Shown piece after piece: positions 58,738 through 64,000 of a stretch of DNA of 64,000 nt. Position 1 is the first letter of the stretch. Every line of letters starts with the position of its first letter. Below the pieces are notes generated by a model that was not told where the DNA came from, searched no databases, and was given only the letters and a program-made list of their open reading frames with translations. Source of the DNA: Rhodococcus phenolicus (lineage in GTDB: Bacteria > Actinomycetota > Actinomycetes > Mycobacteriales > Mycobacteriaceae); contig NZ_LRRH01000016.1 of assembly GCF_001646785.1 (NCBI RefSeq), forward strand, positions 1-64,000. Reading direction: 5' to 3'. A program made the translations under genes and the position numbers.

Positions 58738-59676
58738 TCACGGACGGAGAATGCACCGGAAGCCGATGTGGCTCGTCGAGGTCTCCTCGGTCTCGCCCTG
58801 CCGGGCCGCGGGCCGGTAACGCAGACAGTAGTTCGGTGCGCACAGGTGCGAGCCGCCCTTGATGACGCGACGCGGATACGGCTCCTGCGGGTCGAGGCCG
58901 ACCGCACTGTCCACCCGGGGATCGGCCGGAATGCAGCACGACGACGCCGGCGCGACGTTCTTGCCGCTCGCGGAGTGGTCCGCCGCGAAGTGGTCGGCGG
59001 TCCACTCCCACACGTTGCCCGCCATGTCGTGGAGCCGGTACCCGTTGGACCGGAAGTGCCCGACGGGGGAGGTTCCGGCGAACCCGTCCTCCAGGAGGTT
59101 CTGCCACGGGAACTCGCCCTGCCAGACGTTCCCACCGGGCCTGCCGCCGGGCTCGTGCTCGTCGCCCCACACGAAGGGCTTGCGGTCGAGCCCACCCCGC
59201 GCGGCGAATTCCCACTCCGCCTCGGTCGGCAGGTCCTTGCCGGCCCAGTCGGCGTATGCCTGGGCGTCGAACCACGACACGTGCGTGACGGGATGCCGTT
59301 CCCGGCCCCCGACGTTGCTGCCGGGACCCTCGGGGTGACGCCAGTCGGCGCCGGGGGTGAAGGACCACCATCGTGTGTGGTCGTCGAGGGGAACAGGTCC
59401 CGGCGGCGGCGTGAACACCAGCGACCCGGGTACGAGCAGGGCCGGGTCCGCGCCCGGGTACTGCTCGGGGTCGGGCGCGACCTCCGCGGTCGTGACATAC
59501 CCGGTGGCCTTCACGAAGCGCCGGAACTCGGCGACGGTGACCGGGTGCTCGTCCATCAGGAATCCGCCGACCGTCACCCGATGGACCGGGCGTTCCTCGG
59601 GATAGAAGTCCTCCGAACCCATCCAGAACGTGCCGCCCGGGATCCGGACCATGTTCTTCGTCGCTGCCCGCGTCAT
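58738..59676 (-). CDS. Formylglycine-generating enzyme (SUMF1/FGE-sulfatase domain)
   Basis: A 312-residue copper enzyme that converts the sulfatase signature cysteine to formylglycine. Family motifs: RIPGGTFWMGSEDFYPEERP at the start, HPVTHVSWFDAQAYADWAG near 130, LPTEAEWEFAARGG near 150, NVWEWTADHF near 225 and the copper-binding GGSHLCAPNYCLRYRPAAR near 280, where both cysteines are present. It is next to its substrate protein, the sulfatase, as in dedicated maturation pairs. The start ATG at 59676 has a weak site; an internal ATG 8 codons later is possible. Confidence 0.93.
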   Translation of the reverse strand: MTRAATKNMVRIPGGTFWMGSEDFYPEERPVHRVTVGGFLMDEHPVTVAEFRRFVKATGYVTTAEVAPDPEQYPGADPALLVPGSLVFTPPPGPVPLDDHTRWWSFTPGADWRHPEGPGSNVGGRERHPVTHVSWFDAQAYADWAGKDLPTEAEWEFAARGGLDRKPFVWGDEHEPGGRPGGNVWQGEFPWQNLLEDGFAGTSPVGHFRSNGYRLHDMAGNVWEWTADHFAADHSASGKNVAPASSCCIPADPRVDSAVGLDPQEPYPRRVIKGGSHLCAPNYCLRYRPAARQGETEETSTSHIGFRCILRP

Positions 59677-59719
59677 GGGGGCAAGCGTCGCACGACCTGC
59701 GGCCGTGGGGGGACCGGAG

Positions 59720-60343
59720 CTACCGCGCCGCCATGGCGGTGATCCGCAGATCCCGGGTGCGCTCCTGGTGAGAGGTCATCAGGGCACGTGCCTGTTCGCC
59801 GTTTCCCGCGACGATCGCGTCGAGGATGGCACGGTGCTCCGTCTCGATGGCGTCGAGATTGCCGGACGCCTTCGATTCCTCGGCGTCGTATACGGCAAGT
59901 TGTGCGTCGAGCCGTTCCATCAGCTCGGCGATGGTGGGGTTGTGTGCGGCGAAACGCAGCGCTGCGTGCCACTCGTTGTGCAGGCGGAGCGCGGTCGTCG
60001 GGTCCGGTGCGGTGAGGGCGCGCTCGAACAGGCTGTCGAGCCGGGCGACGTCGATCTCGGAGCGTCTGGTGGCCGCCGCGAAGGCCGCGGCGGATTCCAG
60101 GGCGATCCGGGCATCGCAGATCGCGAGTACTTCCTCCTCGGTGCGCTCGCGCACCATGTAACCGCGGGTGACCTTGACCACCAGCCCATCGAATTCGAGG
60201 CGTTGCAGGGCTTCGCGGACGGGGGTCCGCGACAGCCCCATCCCGGTGCCGACGGTGGCGGGCACCAGCATGGACCCGGGCGCGCATTCGCCGCTCGTGA
60301 TGCGTTCGCGCAGTTGTGCGTACGGCGATCTGTCGTCGTCCAC
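59720..60343 (-). CDS. GntR-family (FCD domain) regulator of the organosulfur cluster
   Basis: A 207-residue FadR-subfamily regulator. An N-terminal winged helix (SPYAQLRERITSGECAPGS, then GLSRTPVREALQRLEFDGL) is followed by an all-helical FCD domain (about residues 80-200) that normally binds a carboxylate with a metal held by Asp/His; HNEWHAALRFAAHN near 120 supplies candidates. The GTG at 60343 follows GAGGAGGAG; an ATG-initiated extension upstream covers the intergenic region and is rejected. It is divergent from the ABC transporter and lies 43 bp before the FGE gene, so it probably controls both arms. Confidence 0.87.
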   Translation of the reverse strand: MDDDRSPYAQLRERITSGECAPGSMLVPATVGTGMGLSRTPVREALQRLEFDGLVVKVTRGYMVRERTEEEVLAICDARIALESAAAFAAATRRSEIDVARLDSLFERALTAPDPTTALRLHNEWHAALRFAAHNPTIAELMERLDAQLAVYDAEESKASGNLDAIETEHRAILDAIVAGNGEQARALMTSHQERTRDLRITAMAAR

Positions 60344-60430
60344 CGGGTGGTCTCCTCCTCGAAGCGTGCAGAAAGTCGATCGAGCAACGCATACCAGGAT
60401 GCCCCACGAATGGGAAGAGTTTGAATCCAT

Positions 60431-60440
60431 GTGTATACAA
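60431..60440. promoter_or_regulatory. Candidate GntR/FCD operator in the divergent region
   Basis: GTGTATACAA contains the palindrome TGTATACA and fits the FadR/VanR-type pattern tnGTnnACna at all positions except the first. It lies 88 bp upstream of the regulator start and about 100 bp upstream of the transporter gene. Confidence 0.5.
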
Positions 60441-60504
60441 CTGTCGTCGTAAGTTGTCGGCTGTATTTATAGTGCTCCTCGCACTGCTGTCCGCGAGGAG
60501 AACG

Positions 60505-60549
60505 ATGAACACGACCACACCCACCCCGACGGCGACCGACCATGTCTGA
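60505..60549 (+). CDS. 14-residue Thr/Pro-rich leader peptide before ssuC
   Basis: The ATG at 60505 has the best ribosome site of the region (GAGGAG, 4 bases upstream) and encodes MNTTTPTPTATDHV. Its stop overlaps the permease ATG by 8 bp, and the permease itself has no ribosome site, so permease translation seems coupled to this leader. Six of 14 residues are Thr. It may be a translation-control leader; no cysteine is encoded, unlike some sulfur-responsive leaders. Confidence 0.4.
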   Translation: MNTTTPTPTATDHV

Positions 60550-61390
60550 TCTCACGGTTTCCACAGCACCGGCCGCCGTGCCCGACGCCGGGCGGACCCG
60601 TCCCCGCCGCGCCGCGCGCCGGCTCCGCGCGAGCGCGCTGTTGCCGTGGGTCGTACCGGTCCTCGTGCTGCTCGGTTGGCAGTGGGCCTCGACCACCGGA
60701 CTCGTCTCCGCGTCGATCCTGCCTCCGCCCAGCAAGGTCCTCGACACCGCACGGAATCTCTGGAGCGCGGGAGAACTGCAGACCCATCTGCTGGTCAGCG
60801 TGCGGCGCATCGTCATCGGTTTCACCATCGGCGCGGCGATCGGGCTCGTCCTCGGCTTCGCCGTCGGACTCTCGCGGATAGCCGAGGGGCTCGTCGACCG
60901 GACGTTGCAGATGTTGCGCGCCCTTCCGCATCTCGCTCTCGTCCCGCTGCTCATCGCGGCGTTCGGCATCGGCGAGCTGCCGAAGGTCATGCTCGTGACT
61001 CTCGGCGTCATCTTCCCCGTCTATCTCAACACGGTCGCGGGCATCCGCACCGTAGACCCCAAGCTCGTGCAGCTCGGCCGCTCCTACGGCCTCGGTCGCG
61101 GCGAGCTGATCCGGCAGGTCATCGTGCCCGGAGCGATGCCGATGATCCTGACCGGCATCCGCTACGCGCTCGGCGTGGCCTGGCTGACGCTCGTGATCGC
61201 CGAAACCATCGCGACCAGCGAAGGTATCGGTTTCCTCGCTCAGAACGGTCGCGACCTGCTCCGCAACGACCGGATCGTCCTCGCGATCGTCCTCTACGCC
61301 CTCGCCGGTCTCCTGGCCGACCAGCTCATCAGGCTGGTCGAGGCGCGGGTTCTCCGCTGGAACCCGAACTACCGGAAGGGAACCCGCTGA
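60542..61390 (+). CDS. ssuC: Sulfonate-type ABC transporter permease
   Basis: A 282-residue inner-membrane permease with six predicted helices of the BPD_transp_1 type. The EAA loop is LGRSYGLGRGELIRQVIVPGAMPMILTGIRYALG near residues 180-213 and is typical of SsuC/TauC. The N-terminus (1-35) is basic. Start ATG at 60542 lacks a ribosome site and overlaps a short leader. The stop shares one base with the ATG of the ATPase gene (TGATG). Substrates of the family include alkanesulfonates, taurine and sulfate esters; nitrate-type permeases also belong to the wider group, but the surrounding sulfatase and monooxygenase favour organosulfur. Confidence 0.88.
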   Translation: MSDLTVSTAPAAVPDAGRTRPRRAARRLRASALLPWVVPVLVLLGWQWASTTGLVSASILPPPSKVLDTARNLWSAGELQTHLLVSVRRIVIGFTIGAAIGLVLGFAVGLSRIAEGLVDRTLQMLRALPHLALVPLLIAAFGIGELPKVMLVTLGVIFPVYLNTVAGIRTVDPKLVQLGRSYGLGRGELIRQVIVPGAMPMILTGIRYALGVAWLTLVIAETIATSEGIGFLAQNGRDLLRNDRIVLAIVLYALAGLLADQLIRLVEARVLRWNPNYRKGTR

Positions 61391-62118
61391 TGTCCCGCGA
61401 CGATCTCGTCGGTCTCGATCTGCTCGGAGTGGGACACCACTACCAGGACAAGCGAATTCTCGACGACATCGACCTGTCGATCGCGCCGGGCGAGTTCGTC
61501 ACCTTCCTCGGCCCCAGCGGTGTCGGAAAGTCCACCCTGCTCCGTATTCTGGCCGGGCTCGAGGAGCCGACCGAGGGGCGCGTCGAGCCGACCGTCGACC
61601 GGGCCGTCGTCTTCCGGATGATGTTCCAGGAGGACCGGCTGCTGCCGTGGCGTACCGTCCTCGACAACGTCCGGCTCGGCACCCGCGGGCGTCGCGACGA
61701 GGCAGCCGCGCTTCTCGCCGAGGTCGGGCTCGCCGGGCGCGAGAGCGCCTGGCCTTCCGAGTTGTCGGGCGGCCAGCGTCAGCGCGTCGCCCTCGTCCGG
61801 GCGTTGCTCCACCGGCCCGACGTGCTGCTCCTCGACGAACCCTTCGGCGCCCTCGACGCGATCACCCGCGTCACGATGCAGCAACTGCTCGAACGCATGC
61901 TCGCAGAGCGCCCGCGCACCGTCCTGCTCGTCACCCACGACGTCGAAGAAGCGCTCATCCTCTCCGACCGGGTTCTGCTGCTCACCGAATCCGGGATCAC
62001 GCGCGAACTCCGGATCGACCAGGCCCGTCCGCGGCATCGCGGCGACGCCCGGCTCGCCGCCTGGAAGGAGGAGTTCCTCGACGGGCTTCTCGAGGCCGAT
62101 CGCGTCCTGCACTCCTGA
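61390..62118 (+). CDS. ssuB: Sulfonate-type ABC transporter ATP-binding protein
   Basis: A 242-residue ATPase. Walker A GPSGVGKST near residue 41, Q-loop FQEDRLLPWRTVLDNV near 78 (characteristic of SsuB/TauB/NrtD), signature LSGGQRQRVALVRAL near 125 and Walker B VLLLDEPFGALDA near 147, then H-loop THDVEEAL near 180. It couples ATP hydrolysis to transport by the SsuC-type permease. Start ATG at 61390 overlaps the permease stop by one base. It is followed after 43 bp by the binding-protein gene. Confidence 0.92.
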   Translation: MSRDDLVGLDLLGVGHHYQDKRILDDIDLSIAPGEFVTFLGPSGVGKSTLLRILAGLEEPTEGRVEPTVDRAVVFRMMFQEDRLLPWRTVLDNVRLGTRGRRDEAAALLAEVGLAGRESAWPSELSGGQRQRVALVRALLHRPDVLLLDEPFGALDAITRVTMQQLLERMLAERPRTVLLVTHDVEEALILSDRVLLLTESGITRELRIDQARPRHRGDARLAAWKEEFLDGLLEADRVLHS

Positions 62119-62161
62119 CCCTGCTCTCCCGCTTCGTCCGTAGGAAGGTTTCACCCCCGCT

Positions 62162-63238
62162 ATGTCACCCCTGACCTCCTCGTCGCTGAGCCGACGCGGA
62201 TTCCTCAAGGCCACCGGTGCCGGTGTGCTCGGCCTGACCGCCCTGTCCCTCGCCGGATGCGGCTCCGACGCCGCGGCCGACGAGGACGGACCTCTCACCC
62301 GGGTCCGATACGCACTGATCGGCGACGGCAACGCCGAGCCGGGCACCGTGCTGCGCAACAACCTCGGTGGGTTCGACGTGAGCGCCGACCTCGGCGTCCC
62401 CGTGGAATGGCCCACCGGATTCCCGGCGTCCCTGCCGGTGATGGAAGCGATCAAGTCCGGCAGCGTCGACTTCTCCTTCGCGACCGCGACCGCCGTCATC
62501 TACGCGATCGGCGGCGGCGTTCCCATCGTGCCGCTGGTGGCGTATCCGTTGCCGGGCAACGAGGTCGACGTTCTGGTCCCGCAGGGGTCCGACATCCGGT
62601 CCGCAGCGGATCTGAAGGGCCGCAAGGTCGCCGACCACCGCGGCACGACCGGCACGTACAGTCTGGTCGAGTATCTCGGGACCGCGGGCCTGACGCTCGA
62701 CGACGTCGAGTACGTCAACCTCACCGCCGCGGACGCCGAAGCGGCGTTCGCGCAGGGCAAGGTGGACGCGTGGATCACGTGGCAGCCGATGGCCGAGCTG
62801 GCGAAGCGCAAGCACGGCGCCGCGACACTGCCCGACGTGAAGACCTACGACTACGCGTTCTTCGTCGCGAGCGAGTCCTTCGCGAACAACCATCCCGAGG
62901 TCGCGGCAGCCCTCGTCCGCAACGTCCGGGACGCGCAACGCTGGATCGAGGCGAACCCGGCAGCCGCCGTCGACGAGTTCACCCGCCTGGGCGGCTTCGG
63001 CGGCAGCGCCATGGAGGCCGAGGTGTACCGGGACCTCGTCGAGACGAGCCGGCTCTCGTACTCCGGGGCGGGGCAGCTCGTCTCGGTGGGTGACGACGCG
63101 ATCACGGGCACGCAGGATCTCGCCGACAATTTCCACCGGCTCGGCATCTACCCCGAGCAGGTCGACGTCGCGACATGGCTGCGGGATCCGCGGTTCGACT
63201 CGATCAAAACCGTTATCGACCAGGAACTCTCGAAGTAG
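62162..63238 (+). CDS. ssuA: Organosulfur ABC transporter substrate-binding lipoprotein (SsuA-like)
   Basis: A 358-residue binding protein. The signal has a twin-arginine motif (SRRGFLK, residues 10-16) and a lipobox LSLAGC with Cys near residue 33, so it is probably a Tat-exported lipoprotein. The mature part follows the SsuA/TauA/NrtA fold: FPASLPVMEAIKSGSVDFSF near 80-100, KGRKVADHRGTTGTYSL near 155, AFAQGKVDAWITWQP near 195 and an FFVASESF-type hinge. Start ATG at 62162 follows GGAAGG. The bound ligand is not determinable; the neighbourhood suggests a sulfonate or sulfate ester. Confidence 0.9.
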   Translation: MSPLTSSSLSRRGFLKATGAGVLGLTALSLAGCGSDAAADEDGPLTRVRYALIGDGNAEPGTVLRNNLGGFDVSADLGVPVEWPTGFPASLPVMEAIKSGSVDFSFATATAVIYAIGGGVPIVPLVAYPLPGNEVDVLVPQGSDIRSAADLKGRKVADHRGTTGTYSLVEYLGTAGLTLDDVEYVNLTAADAEAAFAQGKVDAWITWQPMAELAKRKHGAATLPDVKTYDYAFFVASESFANNHPEVAAALVRNVRDAQRWIEANPAAAVDEFTRLGGFGGSAMEAEVYRDLVETSRLSYSGAGQLVSVGDDAITGTQDLADNFHRLGIYPEQVDVATWLRDPRFDSIKTVIDQELSK

Positions 63239-63252
63239 GTATTGCCCACGTC

Positions 63253-64000
63253 ATGTCCGATTCCCAGATGCACCTCGCCGCATTCATCACTGCAGGACCC
63301 GGTCGTCCCGGTGGCTGGCGCTACCCGGCGTCGGTCCCCGGATGGCTGTCCGCGGACTACTACCAGAACATCGCCCGCACCCTCGAGGACGGGCGCTTCG
63401 ACCTCGCGTTCTTCGCCGACATCCTCTCGGTGCCCGACCGTTTCGGGTCGAGCACCGACACGCAGTTGCGCAACGGCGCGCTCGGGTCGATGCGCCTCGA
63501 TCCGCTGCACGTGCTGGCGTCCATGGGAGCGGTCACCGAGCACCTCGGGCTGGCCGCCACTGTGTCGACCACGTACGCACAACCGTTCACCGTGGCCCGA
63601 TCGTTCGCCAGCCTGGACCATCTGACCGCGGGCCGCGCCGCCTGGAACGTGGTGACCTCCTTCCAGGAATCCGAGGCGCGCAACTTCAACCGGGACGAGC
63701 AGTTCCCCCGCGACAAACGCTACGAACGCGCCGACGAGTTCCTCGAGGTGGCCGCGAAGCTCTGGGACAGCTGGGAGGACGACGCGCTGGTCCTCGACAC
63801 CGAGGCGCCGCTGTTCGCTGACCCCGCCAAGGTGCACGCGATCGACCACAAGGGCGAGTGGTTCACCGTGCAGGGGCCGCTCAACGTGCCGCGGCCGCCG
63901 CAGGGCTACCCGGTGGTGATCCAGGCCGGTGCCTCGTCCAAGGGCAAGGATTTCGCCGCGCGCTGGTCCGACGTGATCTTCTGCAGTCACGCGTCGCTCG
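63253..64000 (+). CDS. FMN-dependent monooxygenase (LLM class, NtaA/DszA-like), 3' end outside the window
   Basis: The ATG at 63253 opens a frame that runs to the window edge (249 codons). It matches the bacterial-luciferase-like NtaA/SnaA/DszA group: DGRFDLAFFADILSVPD near residue 48, LGLAATVSTTYAQPFTVARSFA near 98, SAGR-like TAGRAAWNVVTSF near 125 and KGEWFTVQGPLNVPRPPQG near 200. Such enzymes use reduced FMN and oxygen to cleave C-S bonds or oxidise amines. Next to SsuCBA-type transport genes, desulfonation is the most likely role. The C-terminal half is missing, so substrate class cannot be refined. Confidence 0.85.
   Translation, partial: MSDSQMHLAAFITAGPGRPGGWRYPASVPGWLSADYYQNIARTLEDGRFDLAFFADILSVPDRFGSSTDTQLRNGALGSMRLDPLHVLASMGAVTEHLGLAATVSTTYAQPFTVARSFASLDHLTAGRAAWNVVTSFQESEARNFNRDEQFPRDKRYERADEFLEVAAKLWDSWEDDALVLDTEAPLFADPAKVHAIDHKGEWFTVQGPLNVPRPPQGYPVVIQAGASSKGKDFAARWSDVIFCSHASL

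Overview
This window is about 70% G+C chromosomal DNA from a mycolic-acid actinobacterium, most likely Rhodococcus. The evidence is a mycothiol-dependent formaldehyde dehydrogenase, a WhiB3-type protein, a CtpI-like giant P-type ATPase, strong GC3 codon bias, many GTG starts and 4-bp ATGA/GTGA overlaps. A gene order (nrdH-nrdI-nrdE-nrdF2 ... fecB-like / ctaD-serB-...-ABC-NUDIX-echA17-methyltransferase-THUMP) also parallels Rv3053c to Rv3037c of Mycobacterium tuberculosis. I see no insertion sequence, prophage, CRISPR array or plasmid backbone. The accessory character lies in small membrane proteins, fused or degenerate enzymes and a sulfur-scavenging cluster at the right end.

Layout. 1-60: 3' end of a tRNA and its terminator. 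105-5,485: CtpI-like ATPase between two small membrane proteins that share an EWP motif. 5,870-8,142: an overlapping TetR / hemerythrin / SRPBCC operon bracketed by two homologous 42-residue microproteins. 8,356-13,333: paired fluoride channel subunits, phosphoglucomutase, an MFS pump, and a MauE-like plus DsbA-like pair. 13,468-13,716: two identical tRNA-Ala(GGC) genes, each followed by a 16-bp perfect hairpin. 13,816-19,059: YkgJ/pentapeptide protein, ArsR-SRPBCC fusion, a diverged acyl-CoA-synthetase-like protein, a LuxR one-component regulator and WhiB. 19,275-22,153: mycothiol formaldehyde detoxification pair and a G3E GTPase. 22,173-23,633: DEAD-box helicase.

23,836-27,900 holds a nearly complete molybdenum cofactor set: moeA, a moaC-mogA fusion and moaE on one strand, with moaA and moaD divergent. 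A three-subunit molybdenum hydroxylase that would use the cofactor lies at 33,238-36,871. Between them are an NmrA-type reductase, nadE, a fructosamine-kinase-like protein, a nucleosidase, and a TetR/META lipoprotein operon divergent from an FMN reductase.

37,029-41,313 is the class Ib ribonucleotide reductase operon behind two NrdR boxes. 41,432-45,121 is an iron-related operon (two siderophore-binding lipoproteins, an HtaA-like protein, a NUDIX hydrolase) behind an IdeR-type box. ctaD, serB, a Pth2-like hydrolase, glgX and the ABC/NUDIX/echA/methyltransferase/THUMP block follow.

56,319-64,000 is an organosulfur cluster: a cytoplasmic-looking formylglycine sulfatase, its formylglycine-generating enzyme and a GntR/FCD regulator on the minus strand. 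Divergent from it are an SsuCBA-type transporter and an FMN-dependent monooxygenase cut by the window edge. The proposed logic is uptake of sulfonates or sulfate esters and intracellular release of sulfate or sulfite.
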